From contig MPUH01000607.1 of assembly GCA_001970955.1 (NCBI GenBank), positions 1 through 43,367 on the forward strand: 43,367 bases of DNA. The letters run 5' to 3'. Below the pieces are notes generated by a model. That model had not been told where the DNA came from. It searched no databases and saw only the letters and a program-made list of their open reading frames with translations. This document shows, in pieces, positions 1 through 9,484 of this stretch; position 1 is the stretch's first letter; the number at the start of each line of letters is the position of its first letter. The stretch comes from Stentor coeruleus. Lineage: Eukaryota; Ciliophora; Heterotrichea; Heterotrichida; Stentoridae. A program made the position numbers and the translations under genes.

Positions 1-1
1 C

Positions 2-82
2 TATATGTGGATAAATGATTACAATTTTCAATGTTTGGAAGATATTGAATATGAAGAAACTGGAATTGGTGTTTTATTTTAA
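2..82 (+). CDS. 3' end of a plus-strand gene cut by the window edge
   Basis: An open frame enters from the left edge and ends at a TAA at 80-82, giving 26 residues ending in EETGIGVLF. The acidic, ordinary codon content resembles coding sequence elsewhere in the window, and the sequence that follows is G-rich and C-poor, as it is downstream of other plus-strand genes here. There is too little to name a family. It could be chance, because 26 codons is short for AT-rich DNA. Confidence 0.4.
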   Translation, partial: YMWINDYNFQCLEDIEYEETGIGVLF

Positions 83-377
83 TAAGGAAATGTGAGTAGA
101 ATAATTGAATTATACTATGGGTAAAATTATGGATTATACTTAGAAATGTTTTTAAAATAGATTATAAGTATGGGGCCTAATATTTTGATATGCTTGGGGT
201 TTTAAGGATGAATTTACTGTTAGAAATTTTTATCAACCAAGATATCATATATCTAATAAATATTAAATTAATGTTTTGCAAAAGGCAAAAACTTAATAAA
301 AACTTCCTTATTTCAATGCCAAAAATCAAATATAATAATATTTTTATTAAAACTAAAACTTTCTATCGCAAAACGCA

Positions 378-968
378 TCAAGGTATATAATTTATTAATT
401 TTTGATAGTCCATAAAAAGTTTATTTTGCACAAAGCATAATTTTTTCGAATGCACAGTTTTTTGTGTTTTCTTCAAAAATATCGTATATTGGCCAGAAGG
501 TACAAAATCATAATTCTTATTTGATAATTCTCTTTTAATTATCGGACTATCAACCCTAACTTCAGACTTAATCATAGTCCTATGTCGTTTGACAATGATT
601 TCTTTAACAAAAGGTGTAAATGTTCTTTTTTTAGTCAATTCACTACTTTTTATATCTTTACGTTGATTAACTAGATTTATATTCTTATCACCAATAATAA
701 ACGAGTTTCTTTTTGGTGATGGTTCAGGTATAATTCGAAGTGGAGTTTCCTGGCTTAGAACTTTCTTAAAAGTGTCTTTTTTCAATTGTAATGATTGCAA
801 TCGATCAGTAGTATTTGGCCTTACAACTGCCATATAGAATTTAGTTTCAGGATATTTCCTTGAGATTTCTGTTCGATCTTCTGATAATGGCTTTACTTCT
901 ATAAATGTATTCCATAGTGTCGTAGAGCTCTCAAGTAAATTGTTCTGCTTATCAAAATACTGACACAT
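378..968 (-). CDS. Hypothetical basic protein, 196 aa
   Basis: The frame runs from ATG at 968 to a TGA at 378-380. I do not recognise the product. It is Lys/Arg- and Ser/Thr-rich with no evident signal peptide or membrane segment. Residues 120 to 170 are strongly basic, including a KRHRTMIKSEVRVDSPIIKR stretch, which could suit nucleic-acid or tubulin contact, but that is only a guess. Codon use is balanced and the frame is long for such AT-rich DNA. The flanking sequence on its sense strand is C-rich upstream, as for neighbouring genes. It is convergent with the gene fragment at the left edge. The stop is TGA, which supports the standard code if the gene is real. Confidence 0.6.
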   Translation of the reverse strand: MCQYFDKQNNLLESSTTLWNTFIEVKPLSEDRTEISRKYPETKFYMAVVRPNTTDRLQSLQLKKDTFKKVLSQETPLRIIPEPSPKRNSFIIGDKNINLVNQRKDIKSSELTKKRTFTPFVKEIIVKRHRTMIKSEVRVDSPIIKRELSNKNYDFVPSGQYTIFLKKTQKTVHSKKLCFVQNKLFMDYQKLINYIP

Positions 969-2499
969 TTTATTTTTGACATTTTTTGAAGTTGCGATAT
1001 AATATTATACATTGGTTTTCAATGTGAATTTGAGTTAGTTTTGTGGTTTTAAGTATTTTTTAGGTGTTTATTTTAGTTAGGATTTATAAGTTTTATATAG
1101 ATTCTAGAAATTTTATTATAGAATTTATGAATATTGTTTTTATAATAGGTTGATTTTAGTTAATAAAAAAGAATATTATAGATATTGCATAGTAATAAGA
1201 AGATATATTTATGTGTTTATAATATATGAAGTGAAGGTTTATAAAGAGTTTTGGTTTATAAAATAAGATAATTTTTTTTTTAAAGTTGGGTGTAGGAAGA
1301 ATATATAGGTGACTATAATATCTAATTAAGATCTTGAAGGAATTTTCATAACAAGTTATATACTTAGATATCAAGATTAAAACTAAGAATACTTATGTTG
1401 AATAATGAATGAGAAAATGAGTACATTAAATAGAGTCATATATGAAATGGATAAACTATAAAAAAATCTCAACTTTAAATTCAGCACTCTTATGATAATC
1501 CAATAAGATAATAATATATGAGCTAAGTTAGGCTTAGTATAAAATGATGCTAGGAATATTTTGTTGGAGATTTAAAGCTGTGGTTTAACTAAAAAGTTTA
1601 ATGCATTAGTGAATTAATTATTATTTATTAAAGACTCCAATTGATATAACAAGAAAAGGCTATTTTATACTGTATTTTTTCTTCATATATATTATCATTT
1701 TAGTACTGAATCATTATCTAAATGAATATGATTTACTATTAATGTTTAAGGTTATTCTAGCAAGTTTAAATCGATTATATGCATATTTTAGTATTCATTA
1801 TAAAATTGTATATGAAAGTTTAGTTTTATGAGTTTTCCCCTTTAATATTTTCTATGATTTTATATATTGAACTATATGCGGAATATCCTAATTTAATAAA
1901 TAAACTATAATCGTGTTTTCACAGAAATTGATTAACTCAATATTTCTAATATAGTAATGTCTGCATAACTAAAACAATTATTAATTATAATAACATAAAT
2001 ATGATTATTTTACTTTCCTGATATCGAATCAGCATAACCTCATAAAAAACATTTTACTCATCCTTTATCTTTATCAAACCCTTAAATTTACTTACATTTT
2101 TAAAAACATTATTCTGAAATCATCTGATTTAACCCAAACACTCTAATCACAACAATATTTTAATCCTAACCTTTTATCTATATTACCTCTACCATAAAAT
2201 CCATTCCTTTATTAAATCTTATATTTCAAAATAAAATTCTGTCAAAAATTATATCAAAAATATTTCATAATAATTCCGATATTCCATCACTTCAATCAAA
2301 AGTTTTTCATTAAGTTTCCTTAATTTATTCAAGTTTCCAATAATTTTTATCATGTATATACCTTAAACAAATAAATATCCTATTTACTTACCCAACTTGA
2401 CCTATTAAATTTTTTTGTATTACAATTTTATTATATAAAACTTCAGTATAAAGTATATTTTGACATAAATTTTACTTATTTAACTATTTTGCATGCACT
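969..2499. other. Intergenic, no gene recognised
   Basis: About 1.5 kb of very AT-rich sequence without a convincing coding frame. A 72-codon minus-strand frame at 1156-1374 is Ile/Tyr/Lys/Phe-biased low complexity and is not supported. The plus strand is G-rich and C-poor up to about 1850, then C-rich and G-poor from about 2030 to 2460. No tRNA-like or other structured RNA was seen. Confidence 0.6.
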
Positions 2500-2721
2500 T
2501 TATTTAAAGCGTGCCGTATGAAAAGCATACAAAGGATTATTCCTAGGATGCATAAGTGTTGGTACTGTAGTTTTTTTACTAAGGCAAATAATATCAGCGC
2601 GAAAATCCGAGTAGTAGGGATTTTCAGGAATCACTGGTCTATTACTTTTTGGAGGTAGGGGCATTGTTTTGCAATAGATCCTTCTTTTTGTACTACCTCC
2701 TTTATCTATACAAGATCCCAT
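2500..2721 (-). CDS. Tiny MGSC protein, 73 aa, probably N-acylated
   Basis: A short frame from ATG at 2721 to TAA at 2500-2502. The product starts MGSC, which fits N-myristoylation on Gly2 with palmitoylation on Cys4 and would put a soluble protein on a membrane. There is no transmembrane segment. The body is basic and proline-containing (MPLPPK near residue 20). The C-terminal half carries R-A-D-I-I and a late NPL motif. The gene at 3704-3937, in the same orientation, shares the MGxCI start, an R-x-D-I motif and NPL near the end, so the two look like diverged paralogs. A TATAATAA element lies 5 bp upstream of the ATG. That pairing and the element make it more credible than its size alone suggests. 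Function unknown. Confidence 0.65.
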   Translation of the reverse strand: MGSCIDKGGSTKRRIYCKTMPLPPKSNRPVIPENPYYSDFRADIICLSKKTTVPTLMHPRNNPLYAFHTARFK

Positions 2722-3703
2722 ATCGTTTATTATAGGAAAATAATAGCTGTTTTAAAATGGAATTAATTAATGAAATTTTAGCTTTATGATAAGGAAAAAT
2801 TAGATACCTAATTTTTCACTGAAGTGATTTGTATGTGGTATAGCTTTTAAGAGACTTTTATAATTTTTTTTTGATGTTAGGATTTTAGCAAAATTGATAG
2901 GGTTTTCTAGTTTTTGATTAAGAATATGCTTGTTTTAGGCTAGTTGAAGGTATATTAAGATTTAATATAAATAGTTCTGAGGGTGATAATGATAATGATA
3001 ATTTATGCTTATTATAATGCATAGAGAAGCTTATATTCAATTAGAATTCTGAAATGTAGTTCACAGCTTAAAAATTTCCTCAAAAATTCCTATAAACTTA
3101 TCAATCCACATAAAAAAAATCAAAATTACCAAAAAACTGAATTGAAAAAATTCCATAAGCATATAATTTTTTTGACTCTATGACTAAACAAAAAAAAATT
3201 CTACCATATTAAATACTATCTTCATTTCAAAAATTCCAATAATTTCATATCTGATTCAATACCTAAATTAAAAACTAATACACTAAGCCAAATAAAATCC
3301 TCTTAAAAAAATCTTATAATATTTTTTCCTAATAAGCCAATATAAGCTAATCGTTACAAAAATTTGAATTATTCAATACAAGTCTGATGAAAATTGAAAA
3401 TAATGTCTTTTATATTTTACATAATACTTATAATTATTCTTTTTAGTATATGTTATTAGTTAAAATTAGCGATGGCTAAATATGAACAATGATATTTATG
3501 ATATATCAAAAATTTAGGAATGATTTTTGAATTTTTCTATAAAGTTTAGGTTTCTTATAAGCAAAAATTAACTTTAAGCAACAGTTACTATACATTGTAA
3601 TCTTTAGGGGAAAAAATGCTAGAACTTCCTACTAAATGATGAAGCTGAGGTTTTGGTTTTAATAAAATATTTGATTATTTAAAGAGTTTTTTATGTAAAG
3701 TTA
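2722..3703. other. Intergenic, no gene recognised
   Basis: AT-rich spacer between the two MGxC genes. The plus strand is G-rich from about 2722 to 3050 and C-rich from about 3060 to 3360; 3400-3700 is mixed. No frame of useful length and no structured RNA seen. A regulatory element for the left gene is expected at its left edge (the TATAATAA element). Confidence 0.55.
2727..2734 (-). promoter_or_regulatory. TATAATAA element upstream of the MGSC gene
   Basis: TATAATAA on the minus strand, 5 bp before the ATG at 2721. The same octamer sits 0 to 5 bp before five other start codons in this window, suggesting a core promoter or initiation element. Confidence 0.5.
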
Positions 3704-3937
3704 TTATTTTCTTTGATTAGAACGTGAAATACATAAAGGGTTTAGCTTTGGATCAGATAATATTACATCTTTTGAAGATGTGGGATCAATAAACTCGGAA
3801 CCTGAAGTAGTTTTTATCATTAAAATATCCACTCTGGCATACATTTTGGTAATATTCTGCATTTCTGCTAGGATTCTTGAAGGTGTTTCCTTAATTATAC
3901 GAACATTGTTTTTATGATACCCTATGCAAGTGCCCAT
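3704..3937 (-). CDS. Tiny MGTC protein, 77 aa, paralog of the 2500-2721 product
   Basis: Frame from ATG at 3937 to TAA at 3704-3706. The product starts MGTCIG, an N-myristoylation/palmitoylation-type start, and lacks a membrane segment. It shares with the neighbouring 73-aa protein the MGxCI start, an R-x-D-I motif in the middle and an NPL motif 11 to 14 residues from a basic C-terminus (here SNQRK). Those shared points at matching places suggest a small lineage-specific family of lipid-anchored proteins produced by tandem duplication. The start codon follows GTATAAAAGAAA, a TATA-like stretch. Function unknown. Confidence 0.6.
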   Translation of the reverse strand: MGTCIGYHKNNVRIIKETPSRILAEMQNITKMYARVDILMIKTTSGSEFIDPTSSKDVILSDPKLNPLCISRSNQRK

Positions 3938-5015
3938 TTTCTTTTATACCCATAAATGTTGAAGACTTTATTCGGATAAGAAAAGCTTAGAAATACTTGA
4001 ATATTAATTATGTATCTTTAAAAATCCTTGATACTTTATAAGACTCTGATGCTTAGAGTTTAGAGTTTAAAGAATCTTTAAAGTTAATCACTAGATTTGA
4101 TTATAAAAAATAATTGTCCCTTTATATGGTATATAATATTTACAATAATTATATTTAGTAATAGTTTTTATTATGTGTTTTAGGATAAAACCTGAGATTT
4201 TGTTATTGTTGGCTATTAACTCATTTTAATTATTAGTTTGTTTAATTATTTCATATTGAATTATAATTTTTTTACGAGTTTTAATAATTTGTATGTAGAG
4301 ACTAGGGTATTAATAAGAATGATTGAGATATTTAGAATTTGCTAAATTTTCGAATAATCCGTCACTGCTTCTCTAATAATTCCATATTTTATTTTTGCAT
4401 TATTTATATAATAGATTAGATTACCAAAATCCTTTGTAAAATATATGATTTAAGTTTAATAATCTGATATTTATTCGCTTTTGATATTAAATTGTGTTAC
4501 TAGTAGGGTTTTATTGTCAATTTGTGATTTTTCGTATGGATATGCCTTAAATTTTCCATCCATGAAGTTTTCTAAGTAAATATTTGAAATTATAAACAAA
4601 AAAACTCATAGAAAAAATATTATAATACATTATATATATACTCTAATACAAAAATATATAATATATACACTGATAAATATTATACCTTGATTCATACCGA
4701 AATTATTAAACTTTTTTTGATTAAAGATAATGAATAACAAATAAAAGGTTTAGATTTTAATATCTTTTCTATATCTACAGTCTGAAATTTTTAATAAGGC
4801 TTATTTCATGCATTTAATATTTATGTCACCCCGCCTATTTTAAAAAAATGAGTTTTTGACATTAGCACTTTAGTTATAAAAATCTTATCTTATCTAAACT
4901 AAATAATTAATTCTATTCTAAAAAATAATTCTCTCTACAAAAACCAAAATTTCTTTATACATAATATTCACTTTTTATACATATAGTTTAAAAACCCTTA
5001 ATAATTGTTTTATTT
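3938..5015. other. Intergenic, no gene recognised
   Basis: About 1.1 kb of AT-rich spacer. G-rich on the plus strand to about 4560, then an AT-only stretch around 4600-4690 and C-rich sequence from about 4880 to 5015. No coding frame or RNA gene recognised. Confidence 0.6.
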
Positions 5016-6125
5016 CTAATCAAACCATCTGATTCTAACACCATCAGACCATTCTCCTTGCTTGGTTATAAACTTTCCTCTAGGATTTTTAAATGTAAGA
5101 TACCCTGTCCCATGATATTTACCATCTATCCATTCACCAGAATACTCTTTACCATCCGACCATTTCATAACTCCTTTACCATGGCGCGAATCTTTTTTCC
5201 AGTCGCCTTCATAAACTCTTCCATCAGACCACTTAAAAGTTCCATGCCCATTCATAAGATTATCCTTCCATTCTCCATCATAGACATTTCCATTATCCCA
5301 TCTAAAACATCCTCGGCCATGCATTCTGTTTTTTCTAAATGTTCCTTCATATATCCCATAATTCAACATAAGCTTACCCTCTCCATGTTTCATTCCATCT
5401 TTATACTCCCCATCATATTTCACCCCATCAGGCCATTCTTCTTTACCAAGTCCATCAACTTGTCCCGCTTTAAAAGTTCCTTCAAATAAAGCTCCATCTT
5501 TGCGAAAAACTTTCCCTTCTCCTTGTAAAGTTCCGTCTTTAAAATCTCCTTGAAAAATCAACCCTTCTGGTTCAACTTTTCTTCCTTGTCCATTTAATTC
5601 CCCATCTTTAAAATATCCTGCGATTTTTGATCCTGTTGGAGTTACCATAATCCCTATTCCATGAATATTCCCAGATTTATCCCATTCACCAGAGTAAATT
5701 GTCCCATTATCTAGCTTTAAAGGTGATCTTAAAAGTACTGAAATATCATGTTCCGCTCGTTCAGCTTCAAAAGATGGAAGATCTTCTTCTAAGCGGATTA
5801 GGTCTGTTGAAAGTAAGTCATTTATACTCCCTTTAAGGGGTTCATAATGATTTATAGGATCATTTTGCCTTTGTTCGCGGAGTTCAGTGATTAATGGTTT
5901 GATTTCTTTACGTGATAAAAAACCTCTAGCCACGCTTTGGATTGGAATTGGGTTTATTGGATCAGGTATTTCTACCTGGATTTCTGGTTGAGGAGTCAGC
6001 ACTTGGCTTTCGGCTTGAAGTTCGATTTTAGGTTTTTCTTTTGCTAGTCCGATTTCGTTAAGATTTGTGTCGAGAGAGGTTTTTTCTTCGTTTCTTGTGT
6101 TTAAGCATGCGTTTTTACACCCCAT
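5016..6125 (-). CDS. MORN-repeat protein with IQ motif and acylation-type N-terminus
   Basis: A 369-aa product ending at TAG. It starts MGCKNAC, which fits myristoylation of Gly2 plus palmitoylation of Cys3 and Cys7. An IQ motif (IQSVARGFLSRK, residues 62-73) suggests calmodulin or centrin-like light-chain binding. From about residue 143 to 360 there are roughly nine or ten MORN repeats of the Y-x-G-x-W/F-x-x-G-x-x-x-G-x-G type. MORN proteins commonly sit at membranes, basal bodies and the cell cortex; a cortical, calcium-responsive scaffold is an inference. There is no kinase domain fused to it. The ATG at 6125 is in the left copy of a 54-bp duplication around a gap, so upstream sequence should be read with care, but the coding frame itself is intact. 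Confidence 0.9.
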   Translation of the reverse strand: MGCKNACLNTRNEEKTSLDTNLNEIGLAKEKPKIELQAESQVLTPQPEIQVEIPDPINPIPIQSVARGFLSRKEIKPLITELREQRQNDPINHYEPLKGSINDLLSTDLIRLEEDLPSFEAERAEHDISVLLRSPLKLDNGTIYSGEWDKSGNIHGIGIMVTPTGSKIAGYFKDGELNGQGRKVEPEGLIFQGDFKDGTLQGEGKVFRKDGALFEGTFKAGQVDGLGKEEWPDGVKYDGEYKDGMKHGEGKLMLNYGIYEGTFRKNRMHGRGCFRWDNGNVYDGEWKDNLMNGHGTFKWSDGRVYEGDWKKDSRHGKGVMKWSDGKEYSGEWIDGKYHGTGYLTFKNPRGKFITKQGEWSDGVRIRWFD

Positions 6126-6191
6126 TTCTAAATTTANTTTCTTCGTTTCTTGTGTTTAAGCATGCGTTTTTACACCCCATTTCTAAATTTA
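6083..6191. repeat. 54-bp direct duplicate around a single-N gap at 6137
   Basis: Positions 6083-6136 and 6138-6191 are identical and separated only by N. This is the pattern of two contigs whose overlapping ends were scaffolded rather than merged, so the second copy is probably artificial. It includes the start of the MORN gene. Confidence 0.85.
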
Positions 6192-6202
6192 TAAGCTATA
6201 AT

Positions 6203-6366
6203 CGTTTTTTAAATCTATATATTTATAACAATATTACCACAACCTAAGAAAAAAATTAAATATTTTCTATCCCCTATCCGCCTTCCGTTTTTTAAATCTA
6301 TATATTTATAACAATATTACCACAACCTAAGAAAAAATTTTAATATTTTCTATCCTATCCGCCTTC
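6203..6366. repeat. 83-bp tandem duplication with small differences
   Basis: 6203-6285 is repeated at 6286-6366 with changes in an A/T run and a shorter C run. It has no N between copies. It lies in the spacer between the MORN gene and the plus-strand secreted-protein gene. It may be a real duplication or an unmerged allelic overlap. Confidence 0.75.
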
Positions 6367-6939
6367 AAAACTAAATCCCCTACTCCATATAAACAAAACT
6401 CAAATCATTTAATGGAATAAACTATATTATAATCAGACAACTTCATCAAATGATTATATTATCAATAAAAAAAAATACTCTTAAACCCTTTCCATCTTCA
6501 ATGTAAAAACAAATTTCTCCTACTAATTTTACATTAAATAAAATAAAAAATCACTTAACAATTTACAAATAGTTTATCCTTTCATTAAATACACAGTTAG
6601 TAAAAAATTATTAAATTCTAAAAGTCCAATATTAGTCTTAAATTATCGTCAAACATATTATCATAAATTCTTATCCAAAAAAAATCAATTCCAATTTTCC
6701 TAATATCAAATTCAAACCCACTATAAAAATAAATTTAGCTAAATTCCGATAACCATATTTTATCTTATCACAAATCCACTTTATCCATTACCCGCAACAC
6801 CTCCTAATCCCCAACCTTTAATCCTAATCCTCCACTTATAAACTCAACCCTCACAACAAAATCCAAATACAAAACCTCTAACTAAAAATCAAAACATAAA
6901 AAATTCCCTTAATAAAAGAATTCTTATTTTAAATCTGAT

Positions 6940-6947
6940 TATAATAA
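6940..6947 (+). promoter_or_regulatory. TATAATAA element abutting a start codon
   Basis: TATAATAA ends at the base before the ATG at 6948. Confidence 0.5.
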
Positions 6948-8003
6948 ATGGGCGAAAGTATTAAACTCCTAATGCTAACACTAGTCTTAGTCAACTGTAT
7001 CACTTTAGAAACCAAACCAAGAACTTCACTTGAATCTCAAATATGCTGGGCATACAAATGTGGCACTTCCTTAACTTCAAGCACATGCGTATATCCTCAG
7101 TCATCCAATACAACATATCTTTTATCATCATGTAATGAAGCAAGTCCTTATTGCGATACTTCAATCCTATCATCAAACATTTCATGTTCATCAAAAGCTC
7201 CAAGTACATCATTAATATCATATCCAGGTGAAACATGTTCATCATCTTCTGATTGTGTATATGGAACTTGCATAAATAAAGCATGTTTTGCTGGAGTACT
7301 TAATTCAACCTGTACGACAAATTTACAATGTAATCCTGGCCTTCGTTGTAGTTCTAATGTTTGTGTAACACTTATTAGAGAAGGAGGATCATGTACTTCA
7401 GATTATGATTGTGTACCACATACCGGGTGTAATAATGGTGTTTGTACAAAATACTTATCATTACCTATTGGAAGTTCAGTATCAGATTGCACAAATGGAG
7501 ATAAATCATCTATGTTTTGTGCTGATTTTTCATGTAACTATAATAAAACAAGCAAAATGGGTATTTGTATAGCACCTTTTGCCAGTACAGGGACAGCTGT
7601 TACATGTACAAGTTATAAAAATTGTGTTGGGACAAGTGTTAATACAGCTGGGAATTATACAAAGACTACAAGTTGTGAATGTGGAATGAATGCTAATCGG
7701 AATTTATATTGTTTCCCACAAGATGGAGATTTGGTTTCACAAGCTTTTAGAGAAATGTGGAGGAAGTTTATGAATTTGGGGTTGTTAGGAAAGTGCAATA
7801 CTCAAAGAAGGTTTAATCAAGAATGTATTGATCTAAGTTCTGATAGTTTTAGGTACAAAGGGTTTATGAAAGCTTATTATGAGTATTTTTATCATTCCCA
7901 ATTGTTAGAAGCGGATTCTTGTACTTTGGCAGTTTTCTTCCCTTTGTTAAGTGAAGCTTGGAGTTTGGCTATAAGCATATTAGCGATAGTTTCTTTTTAC
8001 TAA
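6948..8003 (+). CDS. Secreted or surface cysteine-rich protein, 351 aa
   Basis: The product starts with a hydrophobic signal-peptide-like stretch (LLMLTLVLVNCITL, residues 7-20) and ends with a hydrophobic tail (AWSLAISILAIVSFY), which could be a GPI-attachment signal or a terminal membrane segment. Between them are many cysteines. Residues about 94 to 150 hold repeated C-x(5)-D-C-x(4)-C-x(3)-C patterns resembling Dickkopf-type or EGF-like cysteine-rich modules seen in ciliate surface proteins. N-x-S/T sites are frequent. The last third is less cysteine-rich. A role on the cell surface or in the secretory pathway is likely; the ligand is unknown. The stop TAA is only 21 bp before the next start codon, and a TATAATAA element directly precedes the ATG. 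Confidence 0.8.
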   Translation: MGESIKLLMLTLVLVNCITLETKPRTSLESQICWAYKCGTSLTSSTCVYPQSSNTTYLLSSCNEASPYCDTSILSSNISCSSKAPSTSLISYPGETCSSSSDCVYGTCINKACFAGVLNSTCTTNLQCNPGLRCSSNVCVTLIREGGSCTSDYDCVPHTGCNNGVCTKYLSLPIGSSVSDCTNGDKSSMFCADFSCNYNKTSKMGICIAPFASTGTAVTCTSYKNCVGTSVNTAGNYTKTTSCECGMNANRNLYCFPQDGDLVSQAFREMWRKFMNLGLLGKCNTQRRFNQECIDLSSDSFRYKGFMKAYYEYFYHSQLLEADSCTLAVFFPLLSEAWSLAISILAIVSFY

Positions 8004-8024
8004 TTAATAGAAATCAATATAAAA

Positions 8025-9404
8025 ATGCTCAGAAAAATTATAAGGTCTATCACAAACCTTCAAAGCCTTCGTTGGAACAAAGGCGAAATCCCTGAAAATC
8101 TTAAACTCAACCGTGAAATTAAACTGAGCACCTTATCTAATGGGGTAACTGTAGCCAGTCAATACTGGGAAGGTCCAGTCGCCACTTTAGGCATAATGAT
8201 CGAAGCAGGTTCCCGAAATGAAACCATGTCAAATTCAGGTGTGGCTCATTATCTAGAACATATGCATTTCAGAGGTACATCAAAACGTGATAAGAATCAA
8301 CTTGATTTAGATGTTGAATCAATAGGAGGTGCCCTTAATGCTTATACATCAAGAGATACAACTTTTTTCTATATGGAAGTGCTTAAAGAAAACTGTGCTA
8401 AAGGATTAGACATTATAAGCGATCAATTACTTAATTCAACATACTTAGAAGAATATATAAAAGAAGAACGTAGGGTTATACTAATGGAATCTGAAGAAGT
8501 AGCTAAAGATATGAGAGAAACTTTAATTGAAGATGCACATTATGGATGTTTTAGAGAACATATGTTAGGACAACCTATATTAGGAAGTATAAATGCAATA
8601 AAAAATATAAACAAAGATAAGCTAAAGAAATTTATATCAACACATTATCTTGGACCTAGAATTGTTGTACTTGGAGCTGGGGATATTTTACATAGTCAAT
8701 TGATGGAAATGGCTGAAAAATTTGTCGGACATGTTCCTTCAACTAGTGAGTTTCCTTTTGATGGAGAACATTCTGCTATTTTTACACCCTCACTTACTCA
8801 AACTAAAGATGAAAAAGCTCAGTATTTCCATATGGCTGTTTTTTCCTCTGCACCTGATTGGAGCGATCCTGATTATTGGGCGTTTTTGCTTTTGCAAAGG
8901 ATTATAGAAGATTATAGTACTCAGAAATCTTTAAGAATTGATAGTCCAGATTTGATTTTTAATCAGTTGCATAAAGATTTAGATAAAATTCAAGGCATTC
9001 AAAATCATAATTGTTTGTATTTTCCTTATAAAGATGTAGGGCTTTTTGGACATTATATAAGTGTAACTCATGAATCTGCAGGACAAGCTTGTAAGGTATT
9101 GATTGATAGTTTTATGAAATATGTTGAAAAACTTGATGAGACTCAGGTTAGTAGAGGAAAAAACAGGATTTATAATGAATTGTTAGGACTTGAATTAGGA
9201 AGCGATATTGTGATGACAATTGGATCACAGTTGATTTATATGAAAAGACTTGTCCCAAGAAGTGAGATTGCTAAGAGGATTTCGGAATATGATGTTAAGA
9301 AACTACAGGAGGTATTTTTGAAGTATTTTGGACCTAATAAGTTTGGTATAGCTATTCGAGGACCTGTTAAAGAGCTTGATAAGTGCTTGGAATATATTAG
9401 TTAG
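8025..9404 (+). CDS. PMPCB: Mitochondrial processing peptidase, beta subunit
   Basis: A 459-aa M16-family zinc metalloprotease that removes targeting presequences from proteins imported into the mitochondrial matrix, acting with an alpha subunit. The inverted zinc motif H-Y-L-E-H is at residues 75-79, with the distal zinc ligand Glu155 in the RRVILMESEE segment, 76 residues after His79, the spacing of the family. The preserved HxxEH motif argues for a catalytic beta subunit rather than a UQCRC1-type core protein that has lost it, although some organisms use one protein for both roles. Residues 1 to about 20 (MLRKIIRSITNLQSLRW) form a basic, amphipathic targeting sequence, supporting this start. 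Length matches the family. No introns seen. Confidence 0.93.
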   Translation: MLRKIIRSITNLQSLRWNKGEIPENLKLNREIKLSTLSNGVTVASQYWEGPVATLGIMIEAGSRNETMSNSGVAHYLEHMHFRGTSKRDKNQLDLDVESIGGALNAYTSRDTTFFYMEVLKENCAKGLDIISDQLLNSTYLEEYIKEERRVILMESEEVAKDMRETLIEDAHYGCFREHMLGQPILGSINAIKNINKDKLKKFISTHYLGPRIVVLGAGDILHSQLMEMAEKFVGHVPSTSEFPFDGEHSAIFTPSLTQTKDEKAQYFHMAVFSSAPDWSDPDYWAFLLLQRIIEDYSTQKSLRIDSPDLIFNQLHKDLDKIQGIQNHNCLYFPYKDVGLFGHYISVTHESAGQACKVLIDSFMKYVEKLDETQVSRGKNRIYNELLGLELGSDIVMTIGSQLIYMKRLVPRSEIAKRISEYDVKKLQEVFLKYFGPNKFGIAIRGPVKELDKCLEYIS

Positions 9405-9474
9405 GTAATATAATATGTCCACACCCGGTCTGGGTACAATTTTCAAAACTTTAAATTAAATACTAAACTTTTCT

Positions 9475-9482
9475 TATAATAA
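9475..9482 (+). promoter_or_regulatory. TATAATAA element 2 bp before a start codon
   Basis: TATAATAA lies 2 bp before the ATG at 9485, within an 80-bp intergenic spacer. Confidence 0.5.
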
Positions 9483-9484
9483 AT

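Larger units (their letters stand above)
6126..6947. other. Divergent intergenic region
   Basis: Shared upstream region of the minus-strand MORN gene and the plus-strand secreted-protein gene. It holds the gap duplicate and the 83-bp tandem repeat. From about 6240 to 6930 it is C-rich and G-poor on the plus strand almost throughout, without the left G-rich half seen in other spacers. Confidence 0.6.

Noticed and set aside
190..390. 66-codon plus-strand frame
   Set aside because: Low-complexity Ile/Asn/Lys/Phe composition; overlaps the end of the minus-strand gene at 378; no family resemblance.
1156..1374. 72-codon minus-strand frame
   Set aside because: Composition is almost only Ile, Tyr, Phe, Lys and Asn, as expected of translated AT-rich spacer.
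9422..9436. GC-rich ACCCGGTCTGGGT hairpin between two genes
   Set aside because: Only a four-base stem; no evidence that it is a terminator or regulatory site.
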